NCBI GenBank assembly: GCA_033762075.1
Contig: JANRLY010000035.1
Span: forward strand, 38,964 to 102,963
DNA from: VFKI01 sp033762075
GTDB lineage: Bacteria > Pseudomonadota > Gammaproteobacteria > DSM-16500
DNA length: 64,000 bases
Reading direction: 5' to 3'
Shown here: positions 50,121 through 58,235 of the stretch, piece by piece
Layout: every line of letters begins with the position of its first letter
Position numbering within the stretch: the stretch's first letter is position 1
Translations under genes and position numbers: made by a program
Notes under the pieces: model-generated
Databases searched by the model: none
What the model saw: the letters and a program-made list of their open reading frames with translations, nothing else
Told to the model about the DNA's origin: nothing

Positions 50121-51076
50121 CTATCCAATTGCTCAACAGGATAATGTAAATGCGCTGCTGCTGCGCGAATATTTTTTATAGATTGCGCAGCTTTATCAAG
50201 CGCTCTTCCATTCACAAAAACTGTTAAATTTTTCATATCTACAATGGGTAATTCGCAGGCAGATCTTCCTTTGAGAATTTGTGCCGCTAGAATCGCACCT
50301 TCCTCACCAATTCGACTTTCGTGTACACCTAAGGCAAATCCTGCACCATTTTGTACTGAACCTTGATCAGAGCTGATGAGTGGAATATGTTTCTGTGTTG
50401 CAACATTTGCCAGTGTTGCGATACCGCTGGCAATTAAACTGTCTTTTAAAATGAAAATGCCTTCAGTTTTTGTCGGGAGTGATTGACTAACCGAATACAA
50501 TTCCGCCAACGTTGAAACCATCATCGGATGAATCGTGATGCCAAATTTTTTGCCAGCAGCTATGGTGGCTTGGACTTCAGGAAAGACTTTGTTCGCACTG
50601 CTATGGACTAAAACAAGATTTTTCAAGTGTGGGTAGACTTGATGAATAAAGCTGAGAATTTGGGCGGATGAAATTTCATCATGGACAGCAGCAACATTGC
50701 AGGGATTTAATTTTTGTCGTGCTTTGTCTGACAGATCTGAAGCTAAGCTCACGACAGGTATATTTTTTGTCATCGAAAGCGTCATTTCTGTGGCATCAAC
50801 ACCAATGGGAACGATCATGGTGTAATGCGCATCCCGCATTTTTTGAATAATGGCACGCTCAAGGCTGGGATCTGCTTCAGCATTCTCAATATGCACAGCA
50901 ACGGGGCCGTCAAAATTTTTGGCTAATGTCTTTTTAAAACCAGCGACGATTTCATCCATCGCGGTGTGTTCTATTGGCTCAATGATGCCGATGCGTGTTT
51001 CGGGCGCATTGTTGTTACAGGCAGACAACAGCAAAAAAGCCAACAAGCTGGCTGTGATAAGGGTAAAGCGTTTCAT
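50117..51076 (-). CDS. TrpXYZ-type ABC transporter substrate-binding lipoprotein
   Basis: A 319-residue binding protein (ABC_sub_bind / DUF534 family). The lipobox is LLLSAC at residues 14-19, so Cys19 would be lipidated. IGIIEPIEHTAMDEIVAGFKK, TMIVPIGVDATEMTLSMTK and LISSDQGSVQNGAGFALGV are characteristic. First gene of the operon, behind the promoter and palindrome at 51111-51142. The ligand is inferred from trpR in the operon. Confidence 0.9.
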   Translation of the reverse strand: MKRFTLITASLLAFLLLSACNNNAPETRIGIIEPIEHTAMDEIVAGFKKTLAKNFDGPVAVHIENAEADPSLERAIIQKMRDAHYTMIVPIGVDATEMTLSMTKNIPVVSLASDLSDKARQKLNPCNVAAVHDEISSAQILSFIHQVYPHLKNLVLVHSSANKVFPEVQATIAAGKKFGITIHPMMVSTLAELYSVSQSLPTKTEGIFILKDSLIASGIATLANVATQKHIPLISSDQGSVQNGAGFALGVHESRIGEEGAILAAQILKGRSACELPIVDMKNLTVFVNGRALDKAAQSIKNIRAAAAHLHYPVEQLDS

Positions 51077-51110
51077 GGATGGATGCTCTTATAAAATCAT
51101 ATGGAATGCT

Positions 51111-51142
51111 GTAATGCTATAGCATTACAAAAGGATTGTCAA
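51111..51142 (-). promoter_or_regulatory. promoter with overlapping 18-bp palindrome upstream of the TrpXYZ-trpR operon
   Basis: On the minus strand TTGACA (51137-51142) is a perfect -35 box. A 17-base spacer leads to TAGCAT as a modest -10. The perfect palindrome gtaatgctatagcattac (51111-51128) covers the -10 element, as the TrpR operator does in the E. coli trp operon. TrpR as its ligand is inferred from the trpR gene in this operon. Confidence 0.65.
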
Positions 51143-51228
51143 CAATTTCCAGTAAGAATGGTTTGATCTACTACGCACATCATTATATGATCGCTTGCAT
51201 TAACTTTATTGACTATACAGGAGTAACT

Positions 51229-51606
51229 ATGTCGCATAACAAAAAATCGCGGGTTTATTTTATGCCTAATCAAGGACGACGTAATGCCAATCGTCGATTT
51301 GTGAATCAAAAAGATTTCATCTTTGTCCCAGAGCCCCGTTATGGTATCAATTACTCGTTGTTTATGTTGCTAGGATTATCTGCTTTGATCGCTGCAAACT
51401 ATCCTTTGTCCGCTGAGCGAGATAAAGCCTTTTACAGGCTAAATGATGACACTTTGAAGCCGATTTTTTTCGCTGAAAAATACGCTGAAAAGGCGCCTCA
51501 CTTTTTTGGCAATGGCCAGGCACATAGCGTAAATCGTCAAATTGATCAAAAGATTTTCAAATCACTCATGGAGCCAGAAAGTGTAACAAAGAGATGTCGG
51601 CAATAA
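51229..51606 (+). CDS. unknown small protein with one hydrophobic segment
   Basis: A 125-residue protein. A basic N-terminal part (MSHNKKSRVYFMPNQGRRNA) leads to one membrane-like segment (SLFMLLGLSALIAANYPL) and a polar C-terminal half. AGGAG five bases before the ATG at 51229 sets the start; the frame opens at 51136. No family recognised. The next small gene follows 21 bases on. Confidence 0.68.
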   Translation: MSHNKKSRVYFMPNQGRRNANRRFVNQKDFIFVPEPRYGINYSLFMLLGLSALIAANYPLSAERDKAFYRLNDDTLKPIFFAEKYAEKAPHFFGNGQAHSVNRQIDQKIFKSLMEPESVTKRCRQ

Positions 51607-51627
51607 AGGCAATAAAGGAGTCATACC

Positions 51628-51987
51628 ATGCGAGACCAAAATCAAAAGGTAAATGCTCAAACTGCGTTTTCATTCTTTACACGTGAGGAAGTTCAACAAC
51701 ACAACACTGAAAACGATTATTGGACAGTGATTACGGTTGATGACGAAGCGCTCGTGTTTAATTTTAGCCAGGGCAATCATCCGCCGCATCCTTTTACGTT
51801 TAAAAAAATGTTTACCGATGAAAAGGGTGATTTTTTATCGGATAGTACGGACAGAATGAATCCTAAACATTTTAAAACGTCTTTTATTTTAAGTGCTCTC
51901 ATGAAAAATAATTTTATCGGTAAAATCAAGCCGATAGAAGGTGATGCGCCCTCTGCTTCGCTGCGCAATAACATGGCGAGGCCATGA
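51628..51987 (+). CDS. unknown small soluble protein
   Basis: A 119-residue protein with no signal or membrane segment and no family I recognise. WTVITVDDEALVFNFSQGNH looks like a short beta-rich core. aggagtcatacc precedes the ATG. Probably co-transcribed with the gene before it. The 195-base gap after it is AT-rich and should hold the promoter of the BON lipoprotein. Confidence 0.68.
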   Translation: MRDQNQKVNAQTAFSFFTREEVQQHNTENDYWTVITVDDEALVFNFSQGNHPPHPFTFKKMFTDEKGDFLSDSTDRMNPKHFKTSFILSALMKNNFIGKIKPIEGDAPSASLRNNMARP

Positions 51988-52182
51988 TGGGCGAGCGCTT
52001 AAAGTTGAGCATTTTCAGTTCAGCTTTTGTTTAAACTGATTTTTTTATATTAATCACAACTGATTGATTTATTGAGAAATTTTATGCGATTCTGCAAAAG
52101 AATGATTTTTATGAGAAGTATCGGTTAATTTTTTTATGTATAATATTCAAACCATTTGACACGATGATCAAGGAGTAGACCC

Positions 52183-52620
52183 ATGAAAAGGAATTTATTA
52201 GTTGTATCATTATTCGCACTTGCACTCGGAGGTTGTAGCAGTATGGATGGAGGTAGTTCTTCAGCCTCAGGTACATACAATCAATACAACTCTTCACAAA
52301 ATCATACCTACGCAAGCTTAACTGATCAGGGAAATGTTTCAAACAATCAGGCCTATGCTTATTCAACGAATCAGCAAAGTGCGCAACCACTGGATGATGC
52401 AGCCATTACAGCAAAAGTGAAAACGAATTTTATCAACGAAAGATTGTTTGGTAGCAGAAATATTACTACCATGCCAATTCACGTGGAAACCATCAATGGT
52501 ATTGTTTATCTATCAGGTACAGCAGATAGCACAAGACAGGCACGCAACGCGCTCACACTTGCAAAGCAAGTGGACGGTGTTAAAGCAGTGCGTTCAACTG
52601 TTGATGTTATTCAAAACTAA
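52183..52620 (+). CDS. BON-domain lipoprotein
   Basis: A 145-residue protein. The lipobox LALGGC puts the lipid on Cys18. A low-complexity Ser/Asn/Tyr/Gln linker (residues 20-68) leads to one BON domain (DDAAITAKVKTNFINERLF through GIVYLSGTADSTRQARNALTLA). BON proteins such as OsmY bind envelope membranes and respond to stress. aaggagtagaccc precedes the ATG; a clear terminator follows. Confidence 0.92.
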   Translation: MKRNLLVVSLFALALGGCSSMDGGSSSASGTYNQYNSSQNHTYASLTDQGNVSNNQAYAYSTNQQSAQPLDDAAITAKVKTNFINERLFGSRNITTMPIHVETINGIVYLSGTADSTRQARNALTLAKQVDGVKAVRSTVDVIQN

Positions 52621-52628
52621 AAAATTAA

Positions 52629-52669
52629 GAACCGCGTATCGTGCTGATGCGCGGTTCAAAGATTTTTTC
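52629..52669 (+). terminator. intrinsic terminator after the BON lipoprotein gene
   Basis: gaaccgcg (52629-52636) pairs perfectly with cgcggttc (52650-52657), followed by aaagatttttt. Confidence 0.85.
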
Positions 52670-52724
52670 ATGACACTGTCAAGAAATGACTGCTTTTGTT
52701 AAGACTCGTGAGTCAATCTCAATC

Positions 52725-53492
52725 CTACAAAAGATGATATGCTTCCCACCCTGCAGCGCGATACTGTTTTGCTGCCATGAGGGGATCGTCAGCTTGTAGG
52801 ATTCCGCGACCGACAATAATGATATCAGTGCCGCGCTTTCGAATAGCTATTTCTGGTGTGACATATTGCTGTCCCAGTGTATCCCCTGATTGATGAAATT
52901 GAATCCCAGGGGTGAGATGAATCCATTCAGGATGCGCTGAAATTTTTTGAGGCGCGATAAACCCCATTACAGCATCAGGAAAATCCTGCGCCATTTGAAT
53001 AGTTTGTTGAACATAATCGTCGTCACATAAACACCCTTTTGAGCTCATGTTCGCTAACAATAAAAGTCCGCGCGGTTCTTTTGTATGACGATCTGTCAGT
53101 GCACGAATTATATCGGGCCCTGGTAAACTGTGCGCATTGACTATGTCAGCCCAATCTGCAATACGATAAATACCTTGTTGATATTGTAACTGCACTGTGT
53201 GACCAATATCGGCAAATTTACGATCTTCAAAAATTAAAAATTGATGTTGCTTTGCCAATGCTTTGAGGGATTCGGTGAGTGCTGGAGTAAAATCTGTTAC
53301 GATATCAATGTGTGTTTTCAAAATGCAAATTTCAGGGCCGAGTTGATCAGCTAATTCCAAAAGTTTTTTTGCATCGGTAACATCGGCAGAAAAAGCAAGA
53401 TTAGATTGTTTTTTTTCCATTAATAAAAATAATTTTTTAGCAAGCGGATTTTTTGCTAATACGGCACGTTCTGCATAGCTATATTTTTTCAT
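52725..53492 (-). CDS. pyrF: orotidine 5'-phosphate decarboxylase, eukaryote-like (URA3/UMPS type)
   Basis: A 255-residue OMP decarboxylase, the last step of UMP synthesis. The catalytic Lys-Asp array is in FEDRKFADIGHTVQLQY. ILKTHIDIVTDF, YRIADWADIVNAHSLPG and LTPGIQFHQSGDTLGQQY follow the URA3/UMPS wording and not that of E. coli PyrF. It follows pyrE with a 1-base overlap, the same order as the two domains of eukaryotic UMP synthase. Confidence 0.93.
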   Translation of the reverse strand: MKKYSYAERAVLAKNPLAKKLFLLMEKKQSNLAFSADVTDAKKLLELADQLGPEICILKTHIDIVTDFTPALTESLKALAKQHQFLIFEDRKFADIGHTVQLQYQQGIYRIADWADIVNAHSLPGPDIIRALTDRHTKEPRGLLLLANMSSKGCLCDDDYVQQTIQMAQDFPDAVMGFIAPQKISAHPEWIHLTPGIQFHQSGDTLGQQYVTPEIAIRKRGTDIIIVGRGILQADDPLMAAKQYRAAGWEAYHLL

Positions 53493-54094
53493 TAAGCAAA
53501 CTCATTTAATAAAGCGTGAATAATGGTTCTTTCTTCTGGTTGTATTATGTTGGATTCGGCGAGTACTTTTAAAATATGCGGCAGCGTAAAAACGGTGTGA
53601 GTGGTAATGTTCGTTTGCTGTAAATTTTGTTTGCCGCCTTGATCGCGATCAATGAAAGCTGCTGCAACTGTGACAGTGACGCCGGCGGTTCTTAGCGCCT
53701 CGACTGTTTCAATGATGCTGCCGCCTGTGGTGATAATGTCTTCGATGATCAAACAATGTTGTCCAGGTTGAAAAACGCCTTCAATGATTTTGCCTGTGCC
53801 GTAATTTTTCGCTTCTTTGCGGCGCATGAGCATGGGAATGTTATGTTGCAATGAGAGACACGTTGCAATGGGAAGTGCAGTATAAGGCACGCCGCAAATC
53901 AACTCAGTCGTCATGGCATGACCTTCAAGGGTGTGCCAAATATGGCTTGCGACTGAGCGCAATAATAAAGGATATGAAATGATCTGGCGTAAATCTAAAT
54001 AAATTGAAGATTGCTGTCCGCTTTTCAAAGTGAAGTCACCAAAGCGAATCGCAGAAATTTTGTAGAGAGTGTAAATTAATTCAGTTTGGTTCAT
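53492..54094 (-). CDS. pyrE: orotate phosphoribosyltransferase
   Basis: PyrE, 200 residues, joins orotate to PRPP. The PRPP loop is CLIIEDIITTGGSIIETVEAL; ICGVPYTALPIAT and LMRRKEAKNYGTGKIIEG provide the orotate and catalytic-lysine loops. LKSGQQSSIYLDLRQIISYP resembles the OPRT domain of UMP synthase. Translated just ahead of pyrF. Confidence 0.95.
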   Translation of the reverse strand: MNQTELIYTLYKISAIRFGDFTLKSGQQSSIYLDLRQIISYPLLLRSVASHIWHTLEGHAMTTELICGVPYTALPIATCLSLQHNIPMLMRRKEAKNYGTGKIIEGVFQPGQHCLIIEDIITTGGSIIETVEALRTAGVTVTVAAAFIDRDQGGKQNLQQTNITTHTVFTLPHILKVLAESNIIQPEERTIIHALLNEFA

Positions 54095-54122
54095 GAGTAT
54101 CTCGTTGCTGCTATTTTTAAAA

Positions 54123-54152
54123 TGGATCCCCGCTTTCGCGGGGATGACAAGA
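54123..54152. repeat. half-copy of the ubiJ palindromic repeat
   Basis: tggatccccgctttcgcggg followed by gatgacaaga is identical to part of the right arm of the element in ubiJ. It lies between pyrE and the next gene. Confidence 0.8.
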
Positions 54153-54162
54153 GGGTAGTAAA

Positions 54163-55032
54163 TTACACTGCCTCTGATAGTTTTTTGGCTGCTGCGTTTT
54201 CAGGAATTAAATTTGCCAAGCGCATCGCACGTGCTAAACGTGTTACACCGATACCGCCGCCAAAGCGTGGAAACATCGGTAGTGCTAGGTATTCATTCAA
54301 TTCTTTGATCACGCGCTCTTCACCAAAAGCATTAAACAATAATTTCGCATACTGACCATTTGAAATGTTGAAGAAGTCATTACGCATTTCTGCGACGTTG
54401 GTTGATCGTTCAGCAGATCCGATGGTTTCCATGCCGTATAAGATCACATCGACTTTATTGTAGATGCCATCTTTGTCATGTTTCATATTCCAAAATGGAT
54501 GAGTACGTTCTGGGAAATATTCGAGACTGATCACGTTGCCAAGATTTTGTTGCAAAGTGAGTTCGTGCTCTGAAGTGATTTCATCTACACCGTATTGCGC
54601 GCAAATTTCATCGTACACACAATGGACTGCAGGAGAAAAACCAAGAAATTCAAGTAGCTCACCTTCCAGTTTTTTCATTGCTTGAATGTTGCCGTTGGAT
54701 TCAAATTCAAACATCGGAAAGATTTTTTCATGACGTCCGGGAATTGGGAAGGGTTCGTTGCGATAACTTGTTGTGGAGCAAAATACACCCGGCACATTTG
54801 GATTTTTTAATATCTCTGCTTCTAACCACATTTGTCCTGTTTGTGGCAGCGGATAATTGACGCCACTAAAAACAAATTGACTGATGGTTTCTGGATCTTC
54901 ACAGGCGGCTAAAATAGAAAGACGAGCTTGAGAGGGAATTTCGATAAAACCTTTTTGATCTTGGAAAAAATGGCGTAGTTTGCGGATGATGTAGTCGTAG
55001 GCGAAGATGTCTTGCACGGGAATTCTCCTCAA
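54163..55032 (-). CDS. class II aminoacyl-tRNA synthetase-like catalytic core (AsnRS/AspRS paralogue, possible asparagine synthetase)
   Basis: A 289-residue protein with only the class II catalytic fold. Motif 2 is TTSYRNEPFPIPGRHEKIFP followed by MFEFE; motif 3 is FGGGIGVTRLARAM with its ATP-binding Arg. The N-terminal anticodon-binding OB domain of AsnRS/AspRS is absent, so it is unlikely to charge tRNA in the ordinary way. Stand-alone paralogues of this size in archaea (the AS-AR type) make asparagine from aspartate. That role is an inference here. Single gene between pyrE and the Rab-like gene. Confidence 0.82.
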   Translation of the reverse strand: MRRIPVQDIFAYDYIIRKLRHFFQDQKGFIEIPSQARLSILAACEDPETISQFVFSGVNYPLPQTGQMWLEAEILKNPNVPGVFCSTTSYRNEPFPIPGRHEKIFPMFEFESNGNIQAMKKLEGELLEFLGFSPAVHCVYDEICAQYGVDEITSEHELTLQQNLGNVISLEYFPERTHPFWNMKHDKDGIYNKVDVILYGMETIGSAERSTNVAEMRNDFFNISNGQYAKLLFNAFGEERVIKELNEYLALPMFPRFGGGIGVTRLARAMRLANLIPENAAAKKLSEAV

Positions 55033-55286
55033 TAATTAGTGATTAATCCAAAAAGACTCGGCGTCTGACTTGGATCAGGAAAATTTGCGCGCAAACGGAT
55101 TGATTATGCCAGATAAAAAATATAAGTCAAATTAAAAATACGATTTTTTCATTGTTTTTATCAATTAATGCATCGCAAGCTGCGTAAAAATTGTCACATA
55201 TTCAATGGGTTATTTTGAACCTGTGGAAAATCCATATTTTTATACCATACTCATCTTATGATCAGACGTCCTCGAGAGGAGCTGTT

Positions 55287-56783
55287 ATGAGAATTTTGAT
55301 ATTGGGTGATAAGGATTCTGTCGTACGGGATGAATTCAAAAGAGGTAACGTTTTAACGATAGGTATAGATTTTGTGAAGCAGGGTGATCACCAACTTTGG
55401 TGGACTGCAGCGGGGGTAAGATCCAGACATATAACCAAAAGCCAGGTGCAGGACGTTGATGCTGTTGTAGCAATTGTTAAAATGGATGATCAAGGAAGTT
55501 TTTCTGATGTTAAGGAATGGGTCAAGTCAATTGAAAATATTTTCCCGGAATGTAAAATTTTTGTTATGTGCCTTCATCCTGAAGACAAAAGCCAGGAGAT
55601 TGTTTTTAAGAGCGAGGTAGATGCTTGGGTTGAAACATGCCAAGGAAAAGTTGATGTGATTGATCACCAAGTCTCACAATATGAAACAAAACCGGATAAG
55701 CATCCAATTATAGAGTGGGCGGACAAACAAAAACTTGAAGAAGAAAAGGAAATTGTTCAACCGCCCGAGCCTAAAAAATCACGTATTGCAATGCCACAAT
55801 TTTCACTTCCACGTATCAGCTTATTCGGCGAATCAAAACAAGAAGGAAAAATTGAGCAGGGTTTGAGTGTTGTTAAATTAAAAGATGTCATTGAAAGCGA
55901 GCGAATCAGAGTCGCTGATAAATTAGAAAAATTCTCAAAACAAGCGCTGGAAGAAAAAGAACGGAGCAAAAGACTACGAGAGCTGGAAGAAAAAGAACCG
56001 AGCAAAACACTACGAGAGCGGGAAGAAAAAGAACTGAGCAAAACACTTAAAACACTTCAAAACAACATAGATAGCACAAGTAAAAAACTTGTTGTATTAC
56101 ATGAATTAAATAGAGCGCTCGAAATGCGAAAGAATTTTCCTTTCATTAATCATGATGAATTGGAGCGAATATGCGCAAAAATTCCTAATTTCTCGGCAAT
56201 TAATGTTTTTGATGAAGGCACAGCAAAACATATTTCTGGAAAAACGACGCTTTGCAGGAATCTCGAAAAAGCATTTGGATCTCATAAAGATATTCTTAGC
56301 GATGCTATCAAACGTTCGGAAATTGCAAATCAAGAAGCAATAAAAGCACAACAAGCGCGACAAAAAGAGAAAGCAAAAGAACCTAAAGTCTATCAGTACG
56401 GTGCTACAGATGATGCCGCAGTCGTTCCATCTGCGCCGATTGAGCGAGTAAGTGAAGACAAACATTTCGTTGGAGAAGTGGAACCTTCAGCGCCACCAGC
56501 AGAAGTGTCAGCTCAACCGATTAATTATGCAGGAGACGATATTCCTCCAATAGCAGAAGCGCCGCATTCAGAACAAGAAGCTGAAGCTGCCTTGCCTGAA
56601 TCTGAGCCACGTCCTCCGGCCTATGGTGCTGATGCTCAAGTTGCGGATGAAGAAAACGAAATCGCAGATTTCCCTGAGGTGCCAAAATATACACCAAAGT
56701 TTTTTGATGATAATCAAGATGAGGAACCTCACGCTGATGAAGAGGCAAATAAAAAACCGAATAAGCCGATCATACAAAATTAA
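55287..56783 (+). CDS. degenerate Rab-like GTPase domain fused to coiled coil and PSAP/PPxY-bearing tail
   Basis: A 498-residue protein. Residues 1-130 follow the Rab fold in order: beta-1 MRILILGD, then TIGIDF (24-29) at the Rab switch I/F1 position, LWWTAAGVRSRHIT (37-50) where Rabs have IWDTAGQERFRTIT, SFSDVKEWVKSIE (71-83) and KIFVMCLHPED (90-100) at the NKxD site. The P-loop GKS/T and NKxD are lost, so nucleotide binding is unlikely. Residues 205-290 are a coiled coil with a 12-residue unit (EEKExSKxLRE) three times. The tail has PSAP at 381-384 and 400-403 and PPAY at 443-446. agaggagctgtt precedes the ATG; the frame opens at 55191. A host-directed effector is the inferred role. Confidence 0.8.
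   Translation: MRILILGDKDSVVRDEFKRGNVLTIGIDFVKQGDHQLWWTAAGVRSRHITKSQVQDVDAVVAIVKMDDQGSFSDVKEWVKSIENIFPECKIFVMCLHPEDKSQEIVFKSEVDAWVETCQGKVDVIDHQVSQYETKPDKHPIIEWADKQKLEEEKEIVQPPEPKKSRIAMPQFSLPRISLFGESKQEGKIEQGLSVVKLKDVIESERIRVADKLEKFSKQALEEKERSKRLRELEEKEPSKTLREREEKELSKTLKTLQNNIDSTSKKLVVLHELNRALEMRKNFPFINHDELERICAKIPNFSAINVFDEGTAKHISGKTTLCRNLEKAFGSHKDILSDAIKRSEIANQEAIKAQQARQKEKAKEPKVYQYGATDDAAVVPSAPIERVSEDKHFVGEVEPSAPPAEVSAQPINYAGDDIPPIAEAPHSEQEAEAALPESEPRPPAYGADAQVADEENEIADFPEVPKYTPKFFDDNQDEEPHADEEANKKPNKPIIQN
55950..56057 (+). repeat. 36-bp coding tandem repeat in the Rab-like gene
   Basis: Three units of 12 codons, gaagaaaaagaacXgagcaa type, encode EEKERSKRLREL, EEKEPSKTLRER and EEKELSKTLKTL. 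They extend the coiled coil by turns and probably arose by slippage. Confidence 0.8.
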
Positions 56784-56994
56784 TGTTAACTCATGAACTA
56801 CAGAAAGATTGTGCCCATTTCAATACAACGAAGACTAGGAGCTATGATTTGTCGCGCAATTTTCTGATGTCGCACTGATCACTTGGAAAAGGAAGAACTG
56901 ATTTAACTGTAATATTCAGAAAGATACCTCTCGCCCTAGATATCATCTTATCGTCTATACTTGTAAATATGGATCTTCAAGTGGCGGGGTATGT

Positions 56995-58062
56995 ATGGTT
57001 CGTGCGCTGTTAAATATTATCCCATTGATTGCACTAGCTTTTTTCTTGTGCAGCGGGATCGTTTTTGCAGCAGAACCTGTTTCTTCAGCGCCTACACCTG
57101 CCGTGCCAGCGCTGCTTGCAAAACCTGCTCCAACGTCCGTAGGAGCCCCTATCGCGCCACCAACTACAACGACTGCAGCAACAGCTCCAACCTCAACAAC
57201 GTCTGTTTCTGCAATGATTGGTCAAATGGTTTGGGTTAAAGGAACAGTGAAGGCAGAGGCTACCGATCAAAAAGAACGCCCACTAGAACGACAATCTCCT
57301 GTGTATGAAGGCGATACACTTAAGACAGGTGCAGATGGCAGTGGCCAAGTGGTTTTTACAGATGGGAGTTTATTGGTTTTACGCTCTGGGACTGAATTCA
57401 AAATTGATCAATATCATTATGATAAAAAAGGAAAACCAGCTGATAACCATTTTATTGCCAATTTTATCAAAGGGGCCTTTAGAACGATTACCGGCCTGAT
57501 TGCTCATACCCATTATGATTCTTATTCAGTGAAAACACCTGTGGCAACCATCGGTGTTCGTGGTACGGAATATGTCGCTTCTTTGACAGGAAATAACCTT
57601 ATTGCTCAAACTCTGCGGGATCCTATCGTTGTGACAAATGATGCAGGCCAAATCGTGTTGGATCCTGAAAAACAAGCCGCAGCCCAAATCAGTGGATTGA
57701 ACATTAAACCTCGAGTGGTAACGGCGCCTGCAAGTCTTGTTCAATCATTGCCAGCACCAACCCCTGCCCCTGCACCTACACCCTCCTCAAGCCCATCGAA
57801 TAATCAAAATACGGGCGGTGCAGTTGGGACAACCTCAGGATCAGATTCGAGTGGTGGATCCTCTGGACCTAGTAGTTCAGGCGGATCTTCTTCTGGATCA
57901 TCAAGTTCGAGTTCAAGCACAGGAACAAGTGGTACAAATACACCCACGGTAGGATCATCGACGAGCAATTCTACGTCAACCACAGTGGATGCAGGCAGCG
58001 GTACTGCTCCATCAACGAATACCAATAAAATTGTGAATTGTATTCAGTTAAAAGCAAATTGA
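56995..58062 (+). CDS. exported FecR-domain protein
   Basis: A 355-residue protein with a signal peptide (residues 1-23, ending VFAA). After an Ala/Pro/Thr-rich linker comes a FecR domain (~75-200): GQMVWVKGTV, VYEGDTLKTGADGSGQVVFTDGSLLVLRSGTEF, GAFRTITG and VKTPVATIGVRGTEY. The last ~110 residues are Pro- then Ser/Gly/Thr-rich. Stand-alone FecR proteins often accompany CHASE2 cyclases and TPS transporters, as they do here (58236-60434, 60654-62393). It may bind the cell surface or signal to the cyclase. Confidence 0.88.
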   Translation: MVRALLNIIPLIALAFFLCSGIVFAAEPVSSAPTPAVPALLAKPAPTSVGAPIAPPTTTTAATAPTSTTSVSAMIGQMVWVKGTVKAEATDQKERPLERQSPVYEGDTLKTGADGSGQVVFTDGSLLVLRSGTEFKIDQYHYDKKGKPADNHFIANFIKGAFRTITGLIAHTHYDSYSVKTPVATIGVRGTEYVASLTGNNLIAQTLRDPIVVTNDAGQIVLDPEKQAAAQISGLNIKPRVVTAPASLVQSLPAPTPAPAPTPSSSPSNNQNTGGAVGTTSGSDSSGGSSGPSSSGGSSSGSSSSSSSTGTSGTNTPTVGSSTSNSTSTTVDAGSGTAPSTNTNKIVNCIQLKAN

Positions 58063-58075
58063 TAAATCACTCACT

Positions 58076-58137
58076 CGTCATTGTGAGCCAGCGTTGATCC
58101 TGGACTTGATCCAGGATCAGGCGTGACAATCTAGTTT
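58076..58137. repeat. repeat fragment with tccaggatca palindrome
   Basis: tcattgtgagccagcg is followed by gatcctggacttgatccagg, a strong hairpin, and then gcgtgacaatctag. It lies between convergent genes and could end transcription from both sides. Confidence 0.65.
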
Positions 58138-58235
58138 TTAAAATTCGATTGCTTCTCACATCACGTGCGAGATCTCACGCTCTGCCTCTTCGCAATGTCG
58201 AGTTCTTGTTGCAGCTCACCGAATAATATTTACAG

